A stretch of 14,507 bases of DNA. It comes from Chloroflexota bacterium (GTDB taxonomy: Bacteria > Chloroflexota > Anaerolineae > Anaerolineales > UBA11579). The stretch lies in NCBI GenBank assembly GCA_003250455.1, contig QKGK01000546.1:1-14507 (forward strand), given 5' to 3'. The notes beneath the pieces are model-generated. The model was not told the origin of the DNA, did no database searches, and saw only the letters and a list, made by a program, of their open reading frames with translations. Each line of letters begins with the position of its first letter. The stretch's first letter is position 1. Position numbers and translations under genes: made by a program. Shown one piece after another: positions 1 to 8,400 of the stretch.

Positions 1-857
1 CTGCCAGCAGTGAGGGCGGCAAGCGCATGCTCGCCCGAAACCACCGGCTCAAAGTTGGTGAACAAGGTCTGGTTGGGTATGTCACTTTTACCGGTCAAGC
101 CCGCATTGCACTCGACGTTGGCGAGGACGCGGTTCACTTCAACACCCCGGAGCTCCCTCAAACCCGTTCGGAAATTGCCCTCCCGCTCTTTTACGGCGGA
201 AGGATCTTCGGGGCTCTGGACGTACAAAGCACCAGCGCCGGTGCATTTTCTGAAAGCGATATTTCCGCTCTGAGCGTATTGGCAGACCAGGTTTCCATGG
301 CGGTCAACAACGCCCTCTTGTTTGAAGAACTGCAAAACAGTCTGGAATCGGAAAGGAAAGCCTTTGGCGAAATCACCAGGGGCGCGTGGCAGGACTTTAT
401 GCGCCAGACGGGTTCGTGGGGCTATCGCTATCAGAACTCCCGCATTTCCCCCACCGATGCCAGGTGGCCGGAAGACATGAGTTCGGCAATTGCCACTCAG
501 GACGTCATCCATGCCAGACCGGAAAAGCCCACCCTCTCCATCCCCATTAAGGTTAGCGGCAGCCCGATTGGCGCTATTCGAGTCAGCAAAGACTACGGCA
601 TGGTCGAGTGGACAGATGAAGAAGTTGATCTCCTGCAGGTAATTGCAGACCGCCTTGGTGAAGCCCTGGAAAGCGCACGTCTCTTCCTTGCCACGCAGCA
701 GCAGGCAGTCCAGGAACAATTAAGCAGCGAGATCTCTACCCAGTTCCGGCAGACGCTGGATATTGATACCGTGTTGAAAACTGCGGCCAAAGAATTAGGC
801 GACGCGTTCAATGCAAAAGAAGTTGTCATACGGATGGCTCCAAATGAACCGAAGTAA
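1..857 (+). CDS. Multi-GAF sensory protein, C-terminal part (5' end outside window)
   Basis: The reading frame is open from the first base (first full codon at 3) to the TAA at 855-857, giving 284 visible residues; the start lies upstream. Visible residues 1-108 are the C-terminal two thirds of a canonical GAF domain, with SEGGKRMLAR at 4-12, VGEQGLVGYV, the LPQTRSEIALPL strand and FGALDVQS before the exit helix. Residues 117-175 form a linker with Trp129 and a YRY strand (141-143). Residues 176-228 are a half GAF (IPIKVSGSPIGAIRV, then W..EEVDLLQ and ARLF). A tail at about 239-278 resembles the first helix and strand of a further GAF. GAF domains bind small ligands or mediate dimer signalling; the ligand here is unknown. 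No output domain follows. By analogy with the next genes the missing N-terminus probably holds a sensor, but this cannot be seen. The 3' end overlaps the next gene by 14 nt. Confidence 0.93.
   Translation, partial: ASSEGGKRMLARNHRLKVGEQGLVGYVTFTGQARIALDVGEDAVHFNTPELPQTRSEIALPLFYGGRIFGALDVQSTSAGAFSESDISALSVLADQVSMAVNNALLFEELQNSLESERKAFGEITRGAWQDFMRQTGSWGYRYQNSRISPTDARWPEDMSSAIATQDVIHARPEKPTLSIPIKVSGSPIGAIRVSKDYGMVEWTDEEVDLLQVIADRLGEALESARLFLATQQQAVQEQLSSEISTQFRQTLDIDTVLKTAAKELGDAFNAKEVVIRMAPNEPK
351..686 (+). other. Trp-linker plus half-GAF module, copy 1
   Basis: This is the protein-level repeat unit of the first gene. It has an invariant Trp (visible residue 129), an aromatic YRY strand about 12 residues later, then only the C-terminal half of a GAF fold ending in ARLF. 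The unit recurs in the genes starting at 844, 2621, 5419 and 13326. Confidence 0.7.
832..837 (+). promoter_or_regulatory. Weak Shine-Dalgarno for the 844 start
   Basis: GGATGG lies six bases before ATG 844, inside the 3' end of the preceding gene. It is a weak match, but it favours this start over the in-frame ATGs at 811 and 886, neither of which has a better site. Confidence 0.45.
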
Positions 858-2613
858 TTATCAGCCCGACAACCAAAATCAAATCATGGAAGACTTTACT
901 ACCAACGTGCTCTTCGAGCGCGTGCAAAAATTCCTGAAGTCGCCAGTATTTGAAGGAAACCAGGCAAAAACCAGGAAAGCGCGCATCACCAACACCACTT
1001 TGTTCACCGCTTTGGGGGCATCCATCCTGCTGATGGTCGCCACTTTACTGACCAGCCAAAGCCCCTGGCTGTTGTTGGCTTTTTTGGTCTTTATTCAGGC
1101 AAGCCTGATAACCGGCCTTGTCTTTCTCCGCCGTGGTCGGGTTGATGAAGTCACCATTGCCGTGGTCTTTTTGATCTGGATTGCAATCGCCATTCAATCG
1201 GTTCTGTTTGGCACCGTATTCAACCCCATGCTTCCCAGCCTGCTGATCGTGATTTACATGGCAGGATTGATGATCGGCAGTCAGGCCGCTGTTATATATG
1301 CTTTCCTCTCCACCCTGTTGGTCGGACTGACGATTTTGGTGGACGAATACCAGATCCTTGCCCCGATCATCCAGACAGACACGCCCAAATTTTCTGTCCA
1401 GCTGGGCGTCATTTACTTTTTGATGGCCGGGTTGATCATTTTGAGCAATCGATTCTCCCGCGAAAATATCGAGCAGCTTGAACAAGCCAAAACTGAATTG
1501 GAAGACAGCGAACTTGAAAAAGAAGAATTAAAAGCCTACCTGGAAGAAACCGTAGAAGAAAACACCCGGCAGCTAGAACGGCGCAACAAATATCTGGAAG
1601 CTGCTGCTCTTGTCGGACAACGGGCCATTTCCACCTTCAACCTGCAGGAAATGCTGGATGACATCGCCGCAGAGATCAGCGAACAGCTCGGTTTTTATCA
1701 CACAGGCATTTTCCTGGTAGACGAACGCAGGGAATGGGCTGTGATGCAAGCCGCCTCCAGTGAGGGCGGAAAACAGATGATCGCCCGCGATCACCGCCTG
1801 GCAGTAGGCAAGCAGGGTATGGTTGGCTTTGTCACCAGCATTGGACAGCCCCGCGTCACCCAGGATATTGAACTGGACCGCATCCACTCAGTTGCCCCGG
1901 AGCTGCCCGACACCAGGGCAGAACTGACCCTCCCGCTCAAAACCCGCGACAGGATCATCGGCGCCATTGACATCCAGGATACCAATCCAAACGCATTTAC
2001 AGACGAGGACGTAGCCGTCCTGCAAACCATGGCCGACCAGATCGCTTTGGCGGTGGAGAACACCCGCCTGTTCGAGCAAGCCCAGGAAAACCTGGAAGAG
2101 ATCCAGCGCGTATATGGAGAATACAGCCAGCAAGCCTGGATAGACACCTATCAAAAGAACCTGCTCAGCTCGTACCGCTATGCCGGAGGCGTAATTTCCA
2201 AACTGGATAAAAAACTGTCTCCCGAAATCTCTGGTAACAAGGTGACCATTCCGGTCAACGTCCGCGGGATCACCATCGGCGAGATTGAAATGGCAAAGGA
2301 AGACCAAAGCGCTGTCTGGAGCAATGACGAGATCAAACTGCTCCAGACCCTTTCCGATCAGCTGGGTGCCGCCCTGGACAGCGCCCGCCTGTTCAATGAA
2401 AGCCAGCTGCGGGCCTCCTCCGAGCAGGTCATCAGTGAAGTCAGCTCTCACCTGTGGGAGACCATGGACATCAATACCATCCTGAAAAATACTGCCCAGA
2501 ACTTACGGCAATCATTGGATTTACCTGAACTCACCATCCGCATGTCTCCACCACCAACGGAGCAGTCCCAAAATGGCAGCTCGCTCCAGCAAGAAAATGT
2601 AGAGAACAACTGA
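844..2613 (+). CDS. Six-TM membrane GAF sensory protein
   Basis: This is a predicted membrane sensor of 589 residues from ATG 844. In-frame ATGs at 811 (600 aa) and 886 are alternatives; 844 is chosen for its weak upstream GGATGG and small overlap. About six hydrophobic segments lie at roughly 52-70, 74-95, 103-122, 129-145, 147-166 and 186-201, with very short loops and no large extracellular domain. A charged coiled coil (205-250) leads to a canonical GAF at about 265-410 (FYHTGIFLVDE, SSEGGKQMIAR, LPDTRAELTLPL, IGAIDIQD). A linker with Trp432 and YRY (444-446) follows, then a half GAF (466-517) and a tail (528-567: EVSSHL, MDINTILKNTAQNL, LTIRM). The last 22 residues are polar and probably disordered. 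There is no kinase, cyclase or DNA-binding domain. The transmembrane unit may sense a membrane-borne cue or act as an anchor; I do not recognise it as a named family. Confidence 0.93.
   Translation: MNRSNYQPDNQNQIMEDFTTNVLFERVQKFLKSPVFEGNQAKTRKARITNTTLFTALGASILLMVATLLTSQSPWLLLAFLVFIQASLITGLVFLRRGRVDEVTIAVVFLIWIAIAIQSVLFGTVFNPMLPSLLIVIYMAGLMIGSQAAVIYAFLSTLLVGLTILVDEYQILAPIIQTDTPKFSVQLGVIYFLMAGLIILSNRFSRENIEQLEQAKTELEDSELEKEELKAYLEETVEENTRQLERRNKYLEAAALVGQRAISTFNLQEMLDDIAAEISEQLGFYHTGIFLVDERREWAVMQAASSEGGKQMIARDHRLAVGKQGMVGFVTSIGQPRVTQDIELDRIHSVAPELPDTRAELTLPLKTRDRIIGAIDIQDTNPNAFTDEDVAVLQTMADQIALAVENTRLFEQAQENLEEIQRVYGEYSQQAWIDTYQKNLLSSYRYAGGVISKLDKKLSPEISGNKVTIPVNVRGITIGEIEMAKEDQSAVWSNDEIKLLQTLSDQLGAALDSARLFNESQLRASSEQVISEVSSHLWETMDINTILKNTAQNLRQSLDLPELTIRMSPPPTEQSQNGSSLQQENVENN
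2098..2394 (+). other. Trp-linker plus half-GAF module, copy 2
   Basis: The linker carries Trp432 (QQAW) and YRY at 444-446. It is followed by VTIPVNVRGITIGEIEM, VW..DEIKLLQ and SARLF, the C-terminal half of a GAF. The unit is colinear with those in the neighbouring genes. Confidence 0.7.
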
Positions 2614-2616
2614 GGT
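2612..2616 (+). promoter_or_regulatory. Shine-Dalgarno for the 2621 gene
   Basis: GAGGT overlaps the TGA stop of the upstream gene and sits four bases before ATG 2621. The overlap implies that translation of the two genes is coupled. Confidence 0.75.
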
Positions 2617-2620
2617 CATT

Positions 2621-5422
2621 ATGACTGATGAAACCAGACCATCCCGAGAAGCTCCAGATCTTTCCCCTGCAGAGGCATTTCCCATGCCCGACAGGCAGAA
2701 AAGGATGATCCGCCGGACATATGTGATTGCGGCGATCCTGTTGATCGTTTCCACCTTGGATTCAGCTTCTCAATACCGGACCTACGGCGCCTGGCAAATC
2801 CTGGCCGATGCTGCCGCTGTGGTCCTTGGGATACTCATCTTGCTGACCAGCTACCTGGCTTTTTCACGAAAAAATTACCAGCTGGCAAATTTCCTGATGC
2901 CTTTCGTCGTCCTGGCTATTTACTCCCCGGGCGACCTGTTCCTGCAAGGGGTTACCTTCTACAACCTGATTTCCGGCATCCTGGTAATCATCCTTGCCTA
3001 TTTCATTTTCCGCCCCAGGAACACCGTCCATTGGATCCGGATGTTAATCTTGCACATCGTGCTGGTTTTGGTTTTTGCCAACATCAACCTGTTTGAGCGG
3101 TTCGATATCTCCGTTTCGACATCCTGGCAAGCCTCGCTGCCAATTTTTACAGCAGCCATCACTATTCTCACCCTTTGGCAAATTATTTCAAACATCGAGA
3201 TCCGGTCTCTCCAGACCAGACTTCTGCTCATCCTGATCGGCCTTGGTTTCATCCCCACCTTGATCGCTTCGACCGTCTCTGTCGGGATCGGTTACCAACG
3301 GGACAACCAGCAGGCGCAAAGCTACCTGGAAACCGTTTCCTCCTTTAAATCTCAGCAGATCAATAGCTGGATCAGCCAAATCTATGCAGATATGGACAGC
3401 CTGGATGGTAATAGAAACCTGATGACCGACGCGGACTTTTTGGTCAACTTTACGCCTACCGAAGATGTCCGCCAGCAGTTGACCGACGAGATACGAAACC
3501 AACTTTACGCGTTGCAGAGTGAAACAGGTCGTTATTTGCAGTTATCGTATGTAGATCTGGAAGGCTTTATCTTGGCCTCCACCAATCAAACATCTGAAGG
3601 TATCGATATTTCAAGCGAATCCGGATATGCAATCGGAAGGCGCAGGACGTACATCACCCCTTTGACGATCGATACTGCAAGCGCATTACCCAAACTGACC
3701 TATTATCATCCACTGTTTAATGCCGACGGTGATACGGTCGGCCTGATTGCGGCACGGGTAAACACGGAAGAACTCTCCAATTATGTCGCAGCCGCGGAGC
3801 AATTGGGTGAAACCGGAACATCTTACCTGGTCAGCAGTTCCAACCGTTTGCTAACGCCTATTCAGAACAATCTGGATTTTCCCGTCGGGACGACCCTGGT
3901 AAGTTCCGCCACCACACGTGTAGCCGCTGAAAATATTCAATCCCAAACCGTTCGCTACCAGAATTACATCAACGAGCCCGTTGTTGGTACTTCTCTGTGG
4001 ATCGCGGAACTGAACGCCATCCTTGTCACCGAACAGGCAACCAGCGAAGCATTCCAGGCCCTCCGCCTGAACCTGATCATCAGCATTGCAATTACCTTCA
4101 TCACCCTGGGCATTACCGTATCGATTGCAACCATCACTGCCCGAAACCTCTCAGAACCGATCCAGACCCTTTCCGAAGAAGCCTCTCAGGTATGGAAGGG
4201 AGAATTGGGGTACATTGAACCCATTGCTCGCAGTGATGAGATTGGTGGCCTCTCCAACACGCTCAGCCAGATGACCTCCCAACTGGTGCAAACCACCCAA
4301 AACCTGGAAAACCTTGTAGCCGAACGTACCGAAGTGTTGGAGCGAAGGGCCAGATACCTGGAAACCACTTCGCAGATCAGCCGGGCGATCACCGGTATTT
4401 ATGACATCGACAACCTGCTAAATACGGTTGCCCACCTGATCAGCGAGAACTTTGGTTATTACCACATTGGTATTTTCATCCTAGACGAGAGCAAAGAATT
4501 TGCCGTCCTCCGAGCATCAAATAGTGAAGGCGGCTGGCGCATGCTCGCCCGGAAACACCAACTGGAAGTCGGTAAACAGGGCATCGTTGGGTATGTCACC
4601 TCCACCGGAGAACCCCGCATCCAGCAGCAGGTAGCTGGAGAAGGTAGCATCCACTACCAGAACCCTGACCTCCCGCTTACCCGTTCCGAAATGGCCCTGC
4701 CCCTCAAAGTAGGTAACGAGATCTTCGGCGCACTGGATGTGCAAAGCACCAAAGAAGTGGCCTTCTCGGATGAAGATGTTACTGTTCTCCAGGGGCTTGC
4801 CGATGCGGTTGCAATTGCTATTCAGAATACCCGCCTTGTGCAGCAGCTTCAGGAAAGCCTTGAGACCGAACGCCGGATCTATGGCAATATTACCCAGCAA
4901 GCCTGGACTTCGCTTCTCAACAGTCAAATGAACCAAACCGCCTTCCGGGCCGACCATACTGGTACCCAATTGATCGCCACCCCAACCACCGGGATCGGGA
5001 GAAAAGCGCTTCAATCTGGCAAGACCGTCATCGGAACAGCTGAAGAGGATTCTCCCTTCATCCCCATTGCCGTCCCGGTAACCATTCGCGGCGGTGTGAT
5101 CGTTGGTGTGGTCGAAACCAAAAAGCCAGTTTCGGAGGGAGAGTGGTTCAGGGAGGAGATCGAGATCCTGGAAAGCGTCTGCGAGGAATTGGGGCTTGCG
5201 CTCGAAAATGCCCGGTTGTTTGAAGATACACAGAGAAAAGCGCAGCGAGACCGGATGGCTGCCGAACTGGCCACCAAGATCTGGGCATCATCAGATGTGG
5301 AAAATATTCTGCAAACCGCGGTCAAAGAATTGGGCAGTGCGCTGCAAGTCTCCCGCGGCACGATCCATCTCAGCCTGCCGGAAGCGCAAGAACATCCTTC
5401 TGAAGGAAAAGACCGACCATGA
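2621..5422 (+). CDS. Multi-TM Cache-HAMP-GAF transmembrane sensory protein
   Basis: This is a 933-residue predicted transmembrane receptor. Hydrophobic segments at about 33-49, 60-81, 89-108, 112-130, 139-155 and 172-190 form a multi-TM N-terminal block; another at 199-224 leads into an extracytoplasmic region (about 225-480) that looks like a double Cache domain (YLQLSYVDLEGFILAST, YYHPLFNADGDTVGLIAARV, GETGTSYLV). TM 481-506 is followed by a HAMP domain (about 505-560, with P513 and RSDEIGGL at 537-544), a coiled coil, a canonical GAF (585-740; FGYYHIGIFILDE, SNSEGGWRMLAR, LPLTRSEMALPL), a linker with Trp762, a half GAF (about 811-867) and a tail (878-918). The layout is like that of a Cache chemoreceptor or sensor kinase, but the signalling module is replaced by GAF units and no catalytic domain is present. 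ATG 2621 has a good ribosome site 7 bases after the upstream stop. The stop overlaps the next start (ATGA). Confidence 0.95.
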   Translation: MTDETRPSREAPDLSPAEAFPMPDRQKRMIRRTYVIAAILLIVSTLDSASQYRTYGAWQILADAAAVVLGILILLTSYLAFSRKNYQLANFLMPFVVLAIYSPGDLFLQGVTFYNLISGILVIILAYFIFRPRNTVHWIRMLILHIVLVLVFANINLFERFDISVSTSWQASLPIFTAAITILTLWQIISNIEIRSLQTRLLLILIGLGFIPTLIASTVSVGIGYQRDNQQAQSYLETVSSFKSQQINSWISQIYADMDSLDGNRNLMTDADFLVNFTPTEDVRQQLTDEIRNQLYALQSETGRYLQLSYVDLEGFILASTNQTSEGIDISSESGYAIGRRRTYITPLTIDTASALPKLTYYHPLFNADGDTVGLIAARVNTEELSNYVAAAEQLGETGTSYLVSSSNRLLTPIQNNLDFPVGTTLVSSATTRVAAENIQSQTVRYQNYINEPVVGTSLWIAELNAILVTEQATSEAFQALRLNLIISIAITFITLGITVSIATITARNLSEPIQTLSEEASQVWKGELGYIEPIARSDEIGGLSNTLSQMTSQLVQTTQNLENLVAERTEVLERRARYLETTSQISRAITGIYDIDNLLNTVAHLISENFGYYHIGIFILDESKEFAVLRASNSEGGWRMLARKHQLEVGKQGIVGYVTSTGEPRIQQQVAGEGSIHYQNPDLPLTRSEMALPLKVGNEIFGALDVQSTKEVAFSDEDVTVLQGLADAVAIAIQNTRLVQQLQESLETERRIYGNITQQAWTSLLNSQMNQTAFRADHTGTQLIATPTTGIGRKALQSGKTVIGTAEEDSPFIPIAVPVTIRGGVIVGVVETKKPVSEGEWFREEIEILESVCEELGLALENARLFEDTQRKAQRDRMAAELATKIWASSDVENILQTAVKELGSALQVSRGTIHLSLPEAQEHPSEGKDRP
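4865..5221 (+). other. Trp-linker plus half-GAF module, copy 3
   Basis: Trp762 (QQAW) is followed by AFRAD around 774-778 in place of YRY. The linker is longer than in the other copies (through GIGRKALQSGKTVIGTAEED), so this copy keeps more of the GAF middle region. It then has IPIAVPVTIRGGVIVGVVE and the ENARLF exit helix. It may show the least degenerate state of the module. Confidence 0.68.
5402..5407 (+). promoter_or_regulatory. Shine-Dalgarno for the 5419 gene
   Basis: GAAGGA lies 11 bases before ATG 5419, inside the end of the upstream gene. Spacing is slightly long, but the ATGA stop/start overlap (5419-5422) makes coupled re-initiation likely. Confidence 0.6.
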
Positions 5423-8400
5423 TTACCACGATATTAACCAGTGCACACGTTCTTGTTACGCTGTTCCTGTTTGGAGCGGCTGCCCTCACTTTTCTGGCCG
5501 ACCCTCGCTCAATCAAGCACCGGGCCATTGGCTTCCTCCTTGTCCTTTATGGGTTTGCCAGCATCGCATTCGGGCTGGAACTGAACTCAATTTCGGTAAA
5601 CAGTGCACAGCCGTGGATCGTATTGGAATTGGTAACCGTTTATGGGGCCGCTCCGGCTGCTTTTCTTGTAGCACTCATCATCCTCCGCCCGCAGACCGCC
5701 TCCAGGTTATCTGTCTCCGTCCCTACCTGGTTCTTCATCCTCCTGCCGGCCATTCTCGTCTTACTTGACTTCAGTAATGCCAACCAGGCGTTCTTCTCCA
5801 CAAATATACTGATCGATTTTAATGAGCTTCGGGCTTCGTACACCGGGGGATATATCCAATTGACGCAAGCCACAACCGGGATCGGGATCTTCATCCTGCT
5901 TGTAGAATTGATCTTTTTCTACATGCTTGCGATCATTTTCCCTTCGTTAATCACCTTGATCCAGGATCGTAAAACAGATCAGCAAAATTATCGCAACGCT
6001 TTAATCCTTTTCATTGCATTTTCCCTGGGTACCATTGTAAGCTCCGTATTCCGGGAATCCCTCCCTCCCACCATCGCACCGATGCTCACCAATATTATTC
6101 TCTCGTCAGGATTCTTTATTGTTGCCATGCGCCTGACGGCTTCTACTGCCAAGACAAAACAATCCTGGTTGAATCTGATCCTGCAGAAATACCCCATGTT
6201 CCCTAAACTGATGGGGACCATGGCAATCATCATCCTTCCCACAATGGCCTTTATCGCCTTCACATCTTACAGCTTCTACCAAACCAGCATCCTCTCCCTA
6301 TCTTATAGCAACCTGGAGGATGTGGGTTCCCGTGAAGCCCAGGTGCTCCTCAACAACCTGACGAACGAAATTCACACTTTCGCCCATCTGGAGGAATCCT
6401 CCCGTATTCGCACCCAGTTGACTACGCGTGCGGGAACCTATCCAAGCGACATTGAGCAAGTCAAACAGCAGATCGTTGCCCGACAGATTCGGTGGCAGGA
6501 TAGCGACCCCCTCCTTATCTCCACAACCCTGGACCCGGTGAACAACACAGAAATGAGGAACTTCAGCATCAACAATCCGGATTTTTCGGATGTCGTGCTG
6601 GTAGATGGATACGGCGCATTGGTCACTGGCAATCAAAATCCGGGAAATTATGACTTTGCAAATACCGCCTGGTGGCAGCATATTGCCGTTTCTCAAAGCG
6701 TTTATGTCGGACCAATCACCTGGGATGCCGCCCTGCAGCAATACACCACCGTAATCGCAGTCCCGGTATTCAACCTAAATGGCGAAGCGCTCATCGGCAG
6801 CTTGAAAACAACCTATGCACTTGGAAATCTGCTTTCCGGTGTTGACCAAAACACGAACAGCCAGACCAAATTTGGGTTTGTTACCCCAACCGGGTTAATA
6901 ATTCCCACAAGCGGAAACCAGGCAGAAGAGTTTTCTATCCCTACCAATTATCTGACAGCCCTCGCGGAAGCGCATGACTGGCAGACCTATAACGTTTCAG
7001 GCACTTCTTACCTGATGAACAGTTCTGCAGTCACCAGCCCGGTCTCGGAATACGAAACCAGCTGGGTGTTGCTGGCATACCAGCCTGTCAGCCAGGCACT
7101 CGGCGCCCTGACTCCAATCCAGATTGCCATTGCCATTTCAGCCCTGGTGATACTGATGGCCGCGGTCTTCATTATCATCTGGGTGACCCAGAGCATTACT
7201 CAGCCATTGAGCATCCTTACCGAAGCGGTGAATAAATCTGCTGCCGGTGACCGCAACACCCTCGTGGAACTGGATAGCGCCGATGAGATCGGGGCACTTG
7301 CCAACAACTTCAACGACATGAACCAGCAGATCGGTCACCTGGTGGACAACATGGAGCAGACCATTCAATATCGTACCAACGATCTGGAGCGCAAAGCCCG
7401 GCAGATGGAAGCCGCCGCCGCCGTAGCCCGGCAGGCAGCGGAAGTCCGCGACCTGGCACAGCTATTGGACCTGGCGGTAAACCTCATCCCGGAACGGTTT
7501 GGCTATTACCATGCTGGTATTTTTATGCTGGACGAACAAAAGCGATATGCAATATTGCAAGCGGCAAATTCCGAAGGCGGTAAACGTATGCTCGCCCGTG
7601 GGCACCGTCTGCAGGTTGGTCGTGTTGGTGTGGTAGGGTACTGTGCCGGTACGGGAGAATCCCGTATCGCCCAGGACGTTGGCGCAGACATTGTTTATTA
7701 CGACAACCCGGACATGCCCAATACTAGGTCCGAAATGGCCCTTCCGCTTACAGTGCGCGATCAGGTCATCGGTGTGCTGGATGTGCAGTCTGCGGAATCC
7801 AATGCTTTTAACCAGGAAGATATCGATGTTTTGCAGCTGCTCGCCGATCAGATATCCCTGGCAATTGATAACGCCCAGCTGCTGGAAAACAGTCAGCACG
7901 CCCTGGAGGAACTGCAAACCCTCTACAGCCAGGAAGCCGCAAACGCCTGGCGGGCAAAGCTCACCGGGCAGCAATTCTCCTACCAGTACGATTCCACCGG
8001 CATTACCCGCAAAGGAGTCGTCGCTACAACGCAGGAAGAAAATACCCGTAATGCCCTTTCCAAACCAATTTCCTTCCGTGGACAGGTGATCGGCAACCTG
8101 GATTTCATCCGGGATGACCAGGACCAACCCTGGACAGATGACGAAGTGCAGCTGATCGAAGAGATTTTGGAGCAAACCGCCCTGGCCCTGGAAAACGCCC
8201 GATTGGTGGATCAGATCCGCATGCGTTCAGATCAGATCCAGCTGCTGCAGGAGATCACCGCTATGGCAGCCTCCATTTTGGATGAGAAAGAATTGCTCTC
8301 CAGCGTGGCACAAAAGCTCCAATCCAATTTGCAGATCCTCCACTGTGGCATTGCTCTGCATGACCAGGAAGCAGAAACCCTCACCTTGGTGGCTTCTGCT

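Noticed and set aside
5103..5768. A 221-codon plus-strand frame across the junction of two genes
   Set aside because: It is an out-of-frame reading of the 2621 and 5419 genes, rich in Arg, Pro and Cys and without domain motifs.
6601..6800. Amino-acid-binding type of double Cache in the 5419 product
   Set aside because: The WW pair and the PVF.LNG strand are Cache-like, but the Arg before the aromatic pair expected for the amino-acid motif is missing (the segment reads NTAWW).
7498..7800. Bilin-binding (phytochrome or cyanobacteriochrome) GAF
   Set aside because: The GAFs have a YYH near the start and one has a lone Cys (GYCAG), but no chromophore Cys-His motif in the usual place was seen.
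7462..8175. Long minus-strand frame of 237 codons (others at 1888-2451, 11686-12267 and 12271-12930)
   Set aside because: These run antisense to conserved GAF segments and resemble each other only because the sense GAF repeats do. They have no independent evidence of coding.
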